From assembly GCA_029555025.1 (NCBI GenBank), contig JAKPTZ010000038.1:62001-126000 (forward strand): a stretch of DNA of 64,000 bases, given 5' to 3'. Made by a program: the position numbers and the translations under genes. How positions within the stretch are numbered: position 1 is the stretch's first letter; every line of letters starts with the position of its first letter. Positions 1 to 8,833 of the stretch are shown piece by piece. The notes below the pieces were generated by a model that did not search any database, had not been told where the DNA came from, and was given only the letters and a program-made list of their open reading frames with translations. This stretch comes from Deltaproteobacteria bacterium (GTDB taxonomy: Bacteria; Myxococcota_A; UBA9042; DTJE01).

Positions 1-2
1 GG

Positions 3-515
3 TTCCCGGCCGGGCAGTTATGCAGGACGGGATTATCCCGGCGGGCCGCGTCAGCACTCGCGGCCCTGGTCGTCCTGTCGGTCGTCGTCGCGGGTACTTT
101 CCGGACCGCCCCGATTGACGAAGTCATGAAGGCGTCCGGCGTCGAGCACGTCGGCGGGCTGGTCGATGCCTCGGGACGCGGCGAGCGAAGGATCCTGTCA
201 AACGATCAGAATGCGGTGATCCTGATGGAATATCACGAGATTGTCGAAGGCAGGATGGATATCGGCCAGATCCTCGATTCAAGGCGTTCGAACTGGGTAA
301 CGCGCACCGTGTCCGTTTTTGGTGTTGACAGCATTGACTGCAAATCCCTTCCGGCAGATTTTCTTTTCATGTTCAGGCGTTCCGGTGATCGGATGAAGGA
401 ATGCGACCTGTTTCGGGCAGCCGACTGCAGGGAACTGTTCGCGGACGGCGGCGGCGGTGAATGCCGGGAATCCGGAAGAACATTCTGCTATTATGACTGC
501 CGTCGGAAAGATTGA
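3..515 (+). CDS. Membrane-anchored hypothetical protein, 5' end cut by window
   Basis: The open frame runs in from the window edge, so the N-terminus is missing. The readable part starts with arginines followed by a hydrophobic stretch (about 9-118: RRAASALAALVVLSVVVAG), which looks like a signal anchor or a pilin-like N-terminal helix. The soluble part is about 130 residues, and its last third holds six cysteines, some probably in disulfides. It ends 49 bases before the radical SAM gene in the same direction, so the two may be co-transcribed. I do not recognise the family. An internal ATG at 126 exists, but starting there would remove the hydrophobic segment, and the frame is open upstream. 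The membrane segment is seen; the function is unknown. Confidence 0.6.
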   Translation, partial: FPAGQLCRTGLSRRAASALAALVVLSVVVAGTFRTAPIDEVMKASGVEHVGGLVDASGRGERRILSNDQNAVILMEYHEIVEGRMDIGQILDSRRSNWVTRTVSVFGVDSIDCKSLPADFLFMFRRSGDRMKECDLFRAADCRELFADGGGGECRESGRTFCYYDCRRKD

Positions 516-564
516 GGCGAGGCGCGGTTTCGCGCGGGGTTCCGTTTGATTTGAGGCTTGATTG

Positions 565-1662
565 ATGAACAGGGTTGCAAAGAAGCGTTTCAACCTCTGG
601 GCCTGGCGTCATTTCGTCGATTTCGAGTTCGCGCACCCGCGGCTGACCTACCTGTTCTGGGAGGCGACGCTTGACTGCAATATGGCCTGCAGGCACTGCG
701 GATCCGACTGCCGCAGATCCACTGACATCAGCACGGAATTGAAGGCCGATGAAGTCCTGCGGGTGTTTTCCGAAATCGCCAGGACGCATAATCCCCGGAG
801 GGTATTCGTGGCCGTGACGGGTGGGGAACCCCTGGTAAGGCCGGACCTTTTCGACGTTATGGCTCAGGTCAGGCGCATGGGATATCCGTGGGGGATGGTA
901 TCCAACGGCTGGGCCGTTGATGACCGGGTCGTGGATCAGGCCAGGCGAAGCGGCATGCGGACACTTGTTATCAGTCTGGACGGGGTCAACGCCGAATCTC
1001 ACGACTGGCTTCGCGGGCGGGGTTCCTTCGATCGGGCGGTTGACGCGATCGGTCGTTTCCGTCGGGCCGGCTTCCTGCGCAATCTTCAGGTCACCTCGAC
1101 ATTTCATCGCCGAAATATCGATGAACTCGAGCCGATGTATCGCCTGATGATTGATCTTGGCATCGCCGACTGGCGCGTGGTGTCGGTATTTCCAAACGGC
1201 CGCGCGGCAAGGCAGGCCGACTTCCTGCTTGAACCATCCGAGCTCCGGAAGATGATGGACTTCATCGCCGAAAAGAGATCAAGGCCGCGTCCGATCAAGG
1301 TTTCCTATGGCGACGAAGGATATCTGGGTTGCCAGTACGAGCGTGACGTCAGGGATTTCTTTTATGCCTGTTTCTCTGGCGTCAGGATTGCGTCGATACT
1401 TGCCGACGGCGGTGTGACGGGCTGCCCCAACAACCCGAGAACCCTTGTCCAGGGGAACGTCCGCGATCGGTCGTTCATGGATATATGGACGAATGAATTC
1501 GGCAAGTTCCGGGATCGAAGGTGGATGCGCCAGGGTGATTGCGCCAGATGCCGCGACTTCGCCATATGCAAGGGCAACAGCATGCACCTGTGGGACACCG
1601 AAAAGAGCGGTCCGAAGGTGTGCCACGTGCGGATGCTGAAGGATGCCGGGGCGCGGGTATAG
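565..1662 (+). CDS. Radical SAM/SPASM enzyme, likely maturase of the YG-repeat lipoprotein
   Basis: This is a 365-residue radical SAM enzyme. The SAM [4Fe-4S] site is C38-x3-C42-x2-C45, with C49 close by, and the GGEP motif is near residues 86-89. The C-terminal region holds SPASM-type auxiliary-cluster cysteines: C256, C269, C287, C326-x2-C329-x5-C335 and C353. SPASM enzymes usually modify ribosomally made peptides or proteins by radical chemistry. The segment after C335 (CKGNSMHLW) resembles, from memory, enzymes of the Bacteroidetes rSAM/lipoprotein gene pair. The next gene encodes a lipoprotein with six near-identical Q-x-x-Y-G motifs, a plausible substrate. The start is the ATG at 565; a TTG directly before it is also possible. 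The substrate is inferred. Confidence 0.85.
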   Translation: MNRVAKKRFNLWAWRHFVDFEFAHPRLTYLFWEATLDCNMACRHCGSDCRRSTDISTELKADEVLRVFSEIARTHNPRRVFVAVTGGEPLVRPDLFDVMAQVRRMGYPWGMVSNGWAVDDRVVDQARRSGMRTLVISLDGVNAESHDWLRGRGSFDRAVDAIGRFRRAGFLRNLQVTSTFHRRNIDELEPMYRLMIDLGIADWRVVSVFPNGRAARQADFLLEPSELRKMMDFIAEKRSRPRPIKVSYGDEGYLGCQYERDVRDFFYACFSGVRIASILADGGVTGCPNNPRTLVQGNVRDRSFMDIWTNEFGKFRDRRWMRQGDCARCRDFAICKGNSMHLWDTEKSGPKVCHVRMLKDAGARV

Positions 1663-1742
1663 GCCGACCGTCTTGTTGTTGGGAGCGAGTCCATCGGCAC
1701 GCCCGAGTTTGCGCGAAGTCGGTTCATCCGCCCGCCCGGATA

Positions 1743-1772
1743 TTGAAGTGCTTATTGATCCTTTGCTATAAT
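1743..1772 (+). promoter_or_regulatory. Predicted sigma70-type promoter for the YG-repeat lipoprotein
   Basis: TTGAAG (1743-1748) and a perfect TATAAT (1767-1772) are separated by 18 bases. It lies in the gap after the radical SAM gene, so the lipoprotein can be expressed apart from its presumed maturase, with transcription expected from about 1779. Confidence 0.55.
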
Positions 1773-1797
1773 TGCCGCACTGTTTCGGGGGTTTATC

Positions 1798-2310
1798 ATG
1801 CTGATGGTATTCATGGCTTTCATCAACTTCACAAGGATGAAGGTTTATGCGGCCACGCGATGGCTTTGGCTGGCCCTTTCCGGTGGCCTGTTCGTGACCG
1901 CGCCGATCGGTTGCGAGGAAGAAGACCCGCAACCCCTTTACGGCGTTCCCGAAGACATCCAGGTTCTTGATTCGGCTGAAGAGGACATCGGACCCCAGCC
2001 GGAGTACGGCCCCGGTTACGATGTGATCGTTCCCGACGCCGAACCGCAGGATTTCCAGACTCTGTACGGCCCGCCGCCGGATTTCATCCAGGGGGACGAG
2101 GGTTCGGTCGATCAGGGTATCCAGCCGCTCTATGGGGCTGTCGAAATCATTGATGACTATGTGCCGCCCCAGGAACTGCCCACGGATGACCTGGCCCAGC
2201 CGCTTTACGGGGCGCTCGAGGTGTTCGACGACGTCGCGGAAAAGGATGGCGCCGCATCCGATGTCGAGTCCGATCTTCCTCAGACGCTCTACGGTCCCGC
2301 CGCGAAGTAA
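1798..2310 (+). CDS. Small lipoprotein with six Q-[PT]-[LE]-Y-G repeats
   Basis: The protein has 170 residues from the ATG at 1798, or 157 from the ATG at 1837, which gives a more typical lipoprotein signal (MKVYAATRW, hydrophobic core, then ..PIGC at C39 of the long form). The mature part is acidic and carries the pentapeptide QPLYG or close variants six times: Q45-G49, QPEYG 67-71, QTLYG 87-91, 109-113, 134-138 and QTLYG 162-166. The spacing is 20-28 residues and the last copy is nearly C-terminal. Only these motifs are conserved; the linkers between them are divergent and Asp/Glu-rich. This is the pattern expected of a multi-core substrate for the neighbouring radical SAM enzyme. Modification of the Tyr or Gly is inferred, not seen. 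Confidence 0.8.
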   Translation: MLMVFMAFINFTRMKVYAATRWLWLALSGGLFVTAPIGCEEEDPQPLYGVPEDIQVLDSAEEDIGPQPEYGPGYDVIVPDAEPQDFQTLYGPPPDFIQGDEGSVDQGIQPLYGAVEIIDDYVPPQELPTDDLAQPLYGALEVFDDVAEKDGAASDVESDLPQTLYGPAAK

Positions 2311-2338
2311 CTTCCGACAGGTATTACCGCATCAGGTC

Positions 2339-2368
2339 TTGCGGTCGACCGGGCTCATTTTGTAGATT
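2339..2368 (+). promoter_or_regulatory. Weak promoter candidate for the giant Cys-rich lipoprotein
   Basis: TTGCGG (2339-2344) and TAGATT (2363-2368) are 18 bases apart in the 112-base gap before the next gene. Each matches consensus at four of six positions, so this is a candidate only. Confidence 0.3.
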
Positions 2369-2422
2369 ACGCCATATTTTATGACCCCGCATCCGGGGCC
2401 GTTTTACACGGAGTTTAATCCC

Positions 2423-5400
2423 ATGCCTGTATTTGTTCGTGAATTCAATGTCCTGGCACTCCTGCTGCCGGTTCTGGTTTCCGTCGGATGCGCCTCGGGC
2501 TCGTCCCCGATATTCGATGTGATTCCCGATGAAACATCAAACGAAGCTTCAGTAGTTGATTCATCCGAATGTCAGGTCGATTGCGACGTCGATGTTGCCG
2601 AGGACTCAGGTTCCAGGCTTGACGAGGGCGGGTTTGATTCAGCGGGTGACCTGGTCGTCGGTGAGGATATCGCGGCTGATACTCAGTCCGACGTCTGGCA
2701 CGACGTTTCGGATCTGGACGGCCTGGATGCCGCGGCCGATCTTCCGGAGGACACCACAGGCGATTTGAAGGCGGATACTTCAAGCGATGACGCCGACATC
2801 AATTCCGACACCGCATTTGATGACGTCGTCGACGTCACGCCGGATGGTGTCCTGAGTGTCGATATCGATGCAGATGAAGATGTTTTGGTTGATTTCGGAG
2901 CCGAAGTGACCGATCCCGATGACGGATCCGATGTCGTGATTGATGCAGAAGACGTTGTCGAGCCGCCGATTTGTCTGGTTCATTCCGATTGCGACTTCAA
3001 TTTCAGGTGCGTCACCGACGTTCATCCTTCTTATTGTGCATGGGCGAGTACCTGTGACGACAAGGACGACTGTTCAACTTTCCAGACATGCCGGCAGGTC
3101 GATAACTGGAAGGAGTGCAGAACCGGAGTGAATACGTGCACCAGGGACGGCGATTGCCCCGAAGACATGTATTGTGCCGACAAGGTTCTTGGCGTCGGTT
3201 CCTGCAAGACCAGGAACGAGTGCTACGAGGACGAAAACTGTCCGCCGTACCATACATGCGGCACCAACCATGTCTGGCGCATCTGCGTGCCGGATCCCGA
3301 CGAGTGTGCGACCGATTCCGATTGTGCGCTTCATTTTCAGTGCGTGACGAACGGCGTTCACCTTGAATGCCGTCCCAGGCCCGATGAATGCGCCATTGCG
3401 ACCGATTGTCCACAGTACTTTGTCTGCACATCGAACGGTGTGTACAAAGAATGCGTCCCGGATTCCGACAAGTGTGCGTTCGATGATGAATGCCCGCGTT
3501 ATTTCACATGTTCGTCCAACGGAGTGTTCATGGATTGTCTTCCTCTCCCGGACGAGTGTTCTGCCGACGCCGATTGCGGCGACGACTATCTATGTGGAAG
3601 CAACGGAGTGTATCGGATTTGCTTCAGGGCACCGGATCAGTGCTTGACCGCCGATGATTGCGGTTTCGGATTTGCCTGTGTCCAGACGTGGGCTCGCCGC
3701 TGGGTGTGCCGTGACGTGAACCAGTGTGACTCAGATGAAGAATGCCTTGGAACGACCGTGTGCACCAACGTCGGCAACTGGAACGAGTGCCTGCCGCCGG
3801 TTGACGAGTGCGGGAGCCACGCAGACTGTGCCTTCAATTACAGGTGCGACAGCGGTGGCTTGGTCAATGCGTGTGTCTGGGCATCGACATGTCACGTCAA
3901 CGGCGACTGCAATTTCGCATATTCGTGCCAGCAGGTGAATAACTGGAAGGAATGCAGGTTCGGTGCCGACTCGTGTTCCTCGGATTCCGATTGCTCCCCT
4001 GACATGTATTGCAGGAAGGTTGTTGGAAGCCTTGGAACTTGTGACACGCGTGATCAGTGTTCAACCACGGCTGATTGTGCGGAGGGTTCCGAATGCAGGT
4101 TCAACGGCCTCAACAATGTCTGCGTGGAATTGCCTGACGAGTGTGCCGTCGCCTCGGATTGTCCGGAAGACTATTACTGCCGGATAGGCTCCCCCAGAAA
4201 TACATGCGCACTGAAGGCCGACGAGTGCCGGGTGGATTTTGACTGTCGGTACGGGATGTCATGCGAACAGAATCCAAGTGCCAGGCTGGTGTGCAGAAAT
4301 GCAAACGAGTGCCTGCTTAACGCTGATTGTCCCGCCGGTCAACGGTGCGTTCCCGGCATGCAGTGGTACGTCTGCGAGATTCCGACCGACGAGTGCGCGG
4401 TCAACTCGGATTGCAACTTCAATTACCGCTGCAATATCGCCGTGAATCCGACCGTCTGCGCGTGGGCCAGCACGTGTTCCAGCAACGATGATTGTGGTTT
4501 CGGCCAGATATGCAGACAGGTCGAGAACTGGAAGGAATGCAGGGTCGGTGTCAACGTGTGTTCAAGGGATGCCGATTGTCCGCCGGACAGCTATTGTGAC
4601 GGAGTGGTTCTGGGGGTCGGATCGTGCAGGACCAGGAACGAATGCGTCTTGGATTCGGACTGCGTTGCCGGGTGGGTATGCGAATCAAACGGCCTTTACA
4701 TGGTATGCGTGGAAGACAACCCCTGTACATGGCACGAAGACTGCGGATATGGATTCAGGTGCGTGTATGCCCAGCCGCATAACCGGTGCGTTCTGACCAG
4801 CCAGTGCAATATCGACAGCGAATGTGCCGAGAATGAACTCTGCGTTCCGGGGCCGAACTGGAACGTCTGCAAGTCACTTGAAGTGGGTTGTTCCGGCGAT
4901 TCCGATTGTGAGTACGGGTACATGTGCAATGCCGCCGCGGATCCGGACACGTGCGCGTACGCAAGCACATGTCAGTCCGATTCCGACTGCGGAACCAATT
5001 CGACCTGCATTGACCAGGGGAACTGGAAGGAGTGCGAGTTCGATTGGAATCCGACGATATGTAACGACGATCGTGATTGCGGGACAACGGAGTTTTGTGA
5101 CGTCGGACTTATCGGTGTGGGCACGTGCAAGTCACGCAACGAATGCGACAACAACTGGGATTGTCCGGCTGACTTCGTCTGTGAGTCCAACGGCACCTAT
5201 CGACAGTGCGTTGACGGTCGAAATTGCCAGATTCATGCCGATTGCGAACTTGGCTACCGTTGCGTTCCGGACACACCCAGGAACATTTGTGAGTATGCGA
5301 ACGAGTGCGGGGCCGATTCGGATTGCGGCGCTCTTGAACAGTGCGTGTTTGACGGAAACTGGACAAGGTGTTCGTTGTCCGTTTCCGGTGTATGCAGCGC

Positions 5401-5932
5401 TGACTCCAATTGTGATGATGACGAGTACTGCGATACGGAACTTGGGCCGCTCGGGACCTGCCGCAGCCGCAGTCAATGCTTTGTGGATGCCGATTGCGGC
5501 GATTCGGGGCTGGAGTGCAGGTCGAACGGGACATGGAACCAGTGCATGCCGGTCATCGAGAAAAACTGCTGGTTCGATTTCCAGTGTCAGGAAGGCTGGT
5601 CCTGCAACGACGGTCAGTGCATGCCGGTTTATGCGGGCACATGCAGCGAGTCCGAGGGAAACTGGACGGTCCTTGTTTCGACGTGCCTGCTGGTGCCAAT
5701 CGGTACGGGTTATGAGTTCGTACCCCAGAACGGATGCGACGGCAAGATCAAGTTGCGGTCGACTGGAACCACGAACGGAACATTCTCGCAGACCGAACCG
5801 GGCCGTTACGACATTACCCTGTCCCTTGTGTACAACTGCACCGCGAGCATTTCGCTTGGCAGCATCATGACGATGGATTGTCCGTTGGAAGGATGCTCCA
5901 GTATCCAGATGATCCGTGGTTCCGACAAGTAG
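2423..5932 (+). CDS. Giant Cys-rich lipoprotein with DxDC modules
   Basis: The protein has 1169 residues. I chose the ATG at 2423 because GGAG lies 9 bases upstream and it gives a lipoprotein signal (MPVFVREF, hydrophobic core, VSVGC). After the lipidated cysteine come about 150 Asp-rich residues, then about 900 residues of short disulfide-type modules. Typical elements are [DS]xDC, F/Y-x-C, NWKEC, CAWASTC and LGVG[ST]C. A composite unit containing WASTC-like, NWKEC-like and MYC-like elements recurs about five times, beginning near 2981, 3815, 4403, 4897 and 5235. A C-terminal domain of about 75 residues lacks the repeat. The arrangement resembles surface Cys-rich (Dickkopf-like) lipoproteins of Myxococcota. 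A role in adhesion or surface structure is inferred. Confidence 0.85.
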   Translation: MPVFVREFNVLALLLPVLVSVGCASGSSPIFDVIPDETSNEASVVDSSECQVDCDVDVAEDSGSRLDEGGFDSAGDLVVGEDIAADTQSDVWHDVSDLDGLDAAADLPEDTTGDLKADTSSDDADINSDTAFDDVVDVTPDGVLSVDIDADEDVLVDFGAEVTDPDDGSDVVIDAEDVVEPPICLVHSDCDFNFRCVTDVHPSYCAWASTCDDKDDCSTFQTCRQVDNWKECRTGVNTCTRDGDCPEDMYCADKVLGVGSCKTRNECYEDENCPPYHTCGTNHVWRICVPDPDECATDSDCALHFQCVTNGVHLECRPRPDECAIATDCPQYFVCTSNGVYKECVPDSDKCAFDDECPRYFTCSSNGVFMDCLPLPDECSADADCGDDYLCGSNGVYRICFRAPDQCLTADDCGFGFACVQTWARRWVCRDVNQCDSDEECLGTTVCTNVGNWNECLPPVDECGSHADCAFNYRCDSGGLVNACVWASTCHVNGDCNFAYSCQQVNNWKECRFGADSCSSDSDCSPDMYCRKVVGSLGTCDTRDQCSTTADCAEGSECRFNGLNNVCVELPDECAVASDCPEDYYCRIGSPRNTCALKADECRVDFDCRYGMSCEQNPSARLVCRNANECLLNADCPAGQRCVPGMQWYVCEIPTDECAVNSDCNFNYRCNIAVNPTVCAWASTCSSNDDCGFGQICRQVENWKECRVGVNVCSRDADCPPDSYCDGVVLGVGSCRTRNECVLDSDCVAGWVCESNGLYMVCVEDNPCTWHEDCGYGFRCVYAQPHNRCVLTSQCNIDSECAENELCVPGPNWNVCKSLEVGCSGDSDCEYGYMCNAAADPDTCAYASTCQSDSDCGTNSTCIDQGNWKECEFDWNPTICNDDRDCGTTEFCDVGLIGVGTCKSRNECDNNWDCPADFVCESNGTYRQCVDGRNCQIHADCELGYRCVPDTPRNICEYANECGADSDCGALEQCVFDGNWTRCSLSVSGVCSADSNCDDDEYCDTELGPLGTCRSRSQCFVDADCGDSGLECRSNGTWNQCMPVIEKNCWFDFQCQEGWSCNDGQCMPVYAGTCSESEGNWTVLVSTCLLVPIGTGYEFVPQNGCDGKIKLRSTGTTNGTFSQTEPGRYDITLSLVYNCTASISLGSIMTMDCPLEGCSSIQMIRGSDK

Positions 5933-6018
5933 TTTTTGACTGGACATTTCCGCAGTTGCCGCGTTACCTTCCGTTCTGCAAGGATTTCCGATTCATCGCT
6001 TCGGACAAGGAGACCTTT

Positions 6019-8085
6019 ATGGCGAAGGAATACAAGCCTTACGTTGACCCGAAGACCAGCATGAAGGAACTGACCATTCCGCCGCTGGTTCTTGGTGCCC
6101 TGATGGCCATCATCCTGGGCGCGGCCAATACCTACCTGGGCCTGAAGGCCGGCATGACGGTGGCGGCCACGTTCCCCGCTGCCGTCATTTCAATGGCCGT
6201 GCTGCGGCTGTTCAAGGGAAACATCCTTGAAGAGAATATCGCCAGAACCACCGGCGCGGTCGGCGAGGCACTGGCAGCGGGCGCGATCTTCACGATTCCG
6301 GCATTCATCATCGTCGGCGTCTGGGACAACATGAACGTGTTTTCCGCCAACTGGTGGCTTGCAACGGCACTCCTGGCCGTCGGCGGCCTGCTTGGCGTTT
6401 TCCTGATGATCCTGTTGCGCAGGACGTTCATGGAAGACACGAGCCTGCCGTTCCCGGAAAGCCAGGCCTGCACCGAAATCGTGAAGGCGGGGCAGGGCGG
6501 CCAGTCCGGCGCCGCCAGCGTCTTTGCCGCGATGGGTGTCGCGGGGCTGATCGAATTCTTCAAGAACGGCAACGGCATTCCTTTCATCGGCGGTTCGGCC
6601 CGCGGCGCGTTCAAGCTTGGTTCGGAGTCAAAGGGGGCCTTCCCGTATTTCTCCCCCGAGCCTTCGCCCGCCTTCCTTGCGGTCGGATACATCATCGGAC
6701 CGAAGTACGGCGCGATCACGGCCGCCGGCGGTGTCTTCGGCTGGATGTTCCTGATGCCGATAATGCTGTTCATCATGGCCTCCAACGATGCCGGTTTCGG
6801 CAGTCAGTTGAACAGCCTCGTGTCGGCTGGAAACTGGGGCGTCCTTTTTGGCGGCGGGGAAGGCTTTGTCGGCCTTTCCTCGCTGTACGGCAGCAAGATC
6901 AAGATGATCGCGATCGGCGCGATGATCGTCAGCGCCTTCTATACGCTCTTCAAGATGCGTAACAGCCTGGTCAAGGGTATCGGGCGGTCAATCGGCGGGT
7001 TGAAGGGCGCCGGCGCAGGCGGCGAGGAAGTGCTGCGAACCGACAAGGACATCAACATAAAGCTGGTCTTCCTGGCTGTCGCGCTGATGGCCGTTGCGAT
7101 GTTCCTTCTGTACTGGCTGCTGTGCAAGAGCGCGGTGGTTTCCCTGGTCGTGACCGTCGTCATGGCCATCATGGCGTTCCTTTTCGCCGCCGTTGCCGGC
7201 TTCCTGGTCTCGATTATCGGTTCATCCTCGAATCCGATTTCCGGCCTGACCCTTTCCACGCTGCTGATTGCGGCAGGACTCCTGGTCCTGCTCGGCATGG
7301 GTGGCGGATACGAGGCCGATGGCAAGACGATGACGGAAACGATGCGGGTCGGCGTCCTCGCCGTTCTTGGCGTCGCGACCGTCGTATGCTGCGTGGCCGG
7401 TGTCGCCGGCGACATGGCCCAGGACTGGAAGGTCGGGCACATGCTCGGCGGAACTCCGTGGCGCATGGAGATCGGCGGCGTAATCGGCGTGCTCGCTGCT
7501 TCGCTGTTCCTGGTTTCCGTCATTTCCCTGCTGCACAACACGACCCCCGGCGGAATCGGCAGCGATTCACTGCCGGCCCCGCAGGCCGGTCTGATGGCAA
7601 CCACCGCCAAGGGCATCATTTCCGGCAGTCTCCCGTGGGAACTGATCCTGATGGGCGTGTTCATGGCGATCGGCCTTATCTGCGTCGGCGTTCCCAGCCC
7701 GATGCTGGTGGCAGTGGGCATGTACCTTCCGTTCCCGACCATCGTCGCGATCTTCACCGGTGGCGTGATTCAGTGGATTGGCAACCAGATTGTCAACAGG
7801 CGCGCGGCAGGCTTCGAGGAAGTGAAGGCGGCGACCGACAGGGAAGGGGTGCTGGCCACGATCCGCGACTCGGTCAACAATCGCGGGCTGCTGGTCGCTT
7901 CCGGCTTCGTCGCCGGCGAGGCCTTGATCGGCATCATCCTGGCGATCCTGGTCACGTTCGAAGTGAAGCTTGTCCCGAATCCGCCGTCGTGGTTCGGCTG
8001 GCACTGGGTTGGCGGCCTGGTCATCGTTTTCCTGGCCTGGTACCTGATCCAGAGCAGCCTGAAGGCCCTGAAGGGCCGTCGCTGA
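6019..8085 (+). CDS. OPT-family oligopeptide transporter
   Basis: The protein has 688 residues and many hydrophobic segments. It begins MAKEYKPY, with a strong AAGGAG about 7 bases before the ATG at 6019; the frame stays open upstream but runs back into the preceding gene. The early motif NTYLGLKAGM followed by TFPAAVISM is characteristic of prokaryotic OPT transporters, which import oligopeptides or metal chelates with protons across the inner membrane. A second OPT gene lies convergently 0.75 kb downstream, with an HD-domain gene between them. Together with the POT transporter and C69 dipeptidase near 18-21 kb it suggests peptide scavenging. The substrate cannot be read from the sequence. 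Confidence 0.9.
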   Translation: MAKEYKPYVDPKTSMKELTIPPLVLGALMAIILGAANTYLGLKAGMTVAATFPAAVISMAVLRLFKGNILEENIARTTGAVGEALAAGAIFTIPAFIIVGVWDNMNVFSANWWLATALLAVGGLLGVFLMILLRRTFMEDTSLPFPESQACTEIVKAGQGGQSGAASVFAAMGVAGLIEFFKNGNGIPFIGGSARGAFKLGSESKGAFPYFSPEPSPAFLAVGYIIGPKYGAITAAGGVFGWMFLMPIMLFIMASNDAGFGSQLNSLVSAGNWGVLFGGGEGFVGLSSLYGSKIKMIAIGAMIVSAFYTLFKMRNSLVKGIGRSIGGLKGAGAGGEEVLRTDKDINIKLVFLAVALMAVAMFLLYWLLCKSAVVSLVVTVVMAIMAFLFAAVAGFLVSIIGSSSNPISGLTLSTLLIAAGLLVLLGMGGGYEADGKTMTETMRVGVLAVLGVATVVCCVAGVAGDMAQDWKVGHMLGGTPWRMEIGGVIGVLAASLFLVSVISLLHNTTPGGIGSDSLPAPQAGLMATTAKGIISGSLPWELILMGVFMAIGLICVGVPSPMLVAVGMYLPFPTIVAIFTGGVIQWIGNQIVNRRAAGFEEVKAATDREGVLATIRDSVNNRGLLVASGFVAGEALIGIILAILVTFEVKLVPNPPSWFGWHWVGGLVIVFLAWYLIQSSLKALKGRR

Positions 8086-8107
8086 TCAAATCCATCCCGC
8101 TTTCCCC

Positions 8108-8134
8108 GGCGGGCGAATTTTCATTCGCCCTTAC
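8108..8134 (-). repeat. Dispersed hairpin repeat, copy 1
   Basis: On the minus strand this reads GTAAGGGCGAATGAAAATTCGCCCGCC (8-bp stem GGGCGAAT/ATTCGCCC with a GAAA loop). Two further close copies lie at 15988-16013 and 16133-16159. It sits between convergent genes, and its GTAA end supplies the TAA stop codon of the HD-domain gene. There is no T-run, so it is not a standard terminator. Confidence 0.75.
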
Positions 8135-8697
8135 AGGCCCAGGTCGTCTGAAATCGATTGCATTGCTGCAAGGCAGATGTCGCAGAATTCGTCCAGCGGA
8201 ATGCCCGCCAGTTCACATTCGCGGATGATGTCGCGGTTGGCGCCGGCGGCGAACGCCTTTTCGCCGATGCGTTTGCGGACGCTTTTCGGTTTAACGCTGG
8301 CCAGCCTCTTGTCCGGATAGACCAGGGCGGTCGCCGTGATAAGACCGGTAATCGTTTCCCCGGCCGCAAGCAGGTGCTGGAACGTGGTCGTCCTGGTTTC
8401 GCCGGGATGGGCCATCTCGTTGTGCAGGCGGATCGCATCGACGATTTCCGTGTCAATCCCCAGCCCGTTCAGGATTCGCACAGTCTCGGTGGTGTGAACC
8501 GACAGGTCGTTGTGGGATTCCACGTCCAGATCGTGCAGCAGTCCGGCCATGCCCCATTTGACGGGGTCTTCCCCGACTCGGGTCGCAAGCGCTCGCATGA
8601 CCGCCTCGGACGCAAGGCAGTGTTTGATCATGTTCGGACCCTTGACGTGACGGTGCAGCAGTTCGATGGCCGCTTCGCGCGAAAATGTGCAGTTCAT
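8131..8697 (-). CDS. HD-domain (HDIG-like) putative phosphohydrolase
   Basis: The protein has 188 residues, starting at the ATG at 8697, which is preceded by GAGG about 9 bases upstream; a TTG six codons earlier is a weaker option. Metal-ligand motifs of the HD superfamily are visible: H26 in NMIKH, H55-D56 in LLHDLD, then IRLHNE and SVHTTE. The length and architecture match the small HDIG-type hydrolases annotated from deltaproteobacteria to Firmicutes, which are predicted to cleave phosphoester bonds in nucleotides. It sits between two OPT transporter genes, but nothing ties its chemistry to peptide transport. The stop codon lies inside a dispersed hairpin repeat. The substrate is unknown. 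Confidence 0.8.
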   Translation of the reverse strand: MNCTFSREAAIELLHRHVKGPNMIKHCLASEAVMRALATRVGEDPVKWGMAGLLHDLDVESHNDLSVHTTETVRILNGLGIDTEIVDAIRLHNEMAHPGETRTTTFQHLLAAGETITGLITATALVYPDKRLASVKPKSVRKRIGEKAFAAGANRDIIRECELAGIPLDEFCDICLAAMQSISDDLGL

Positions 8698-8833
8698 CTC
8701 AACCTCATTGCGCAAGGTGATTGGGACGGAGCCAATGAGTTGGCGCGGGTCACGGAAAAGGGCTCCTGTTCAAGCGCATCCGCAAAAGCGTCGATTGGTT
8801 TCAATATGCTCGATCGGGCCACTGGAAACGTGG

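Noticed and set aside
4824-5947. Long open frames on both strands inside the giant Cys-rich lipoprotein
   Set aside because: They are shadows of repetitive codons of the real gene, without signals, binding sites or domain similarity.
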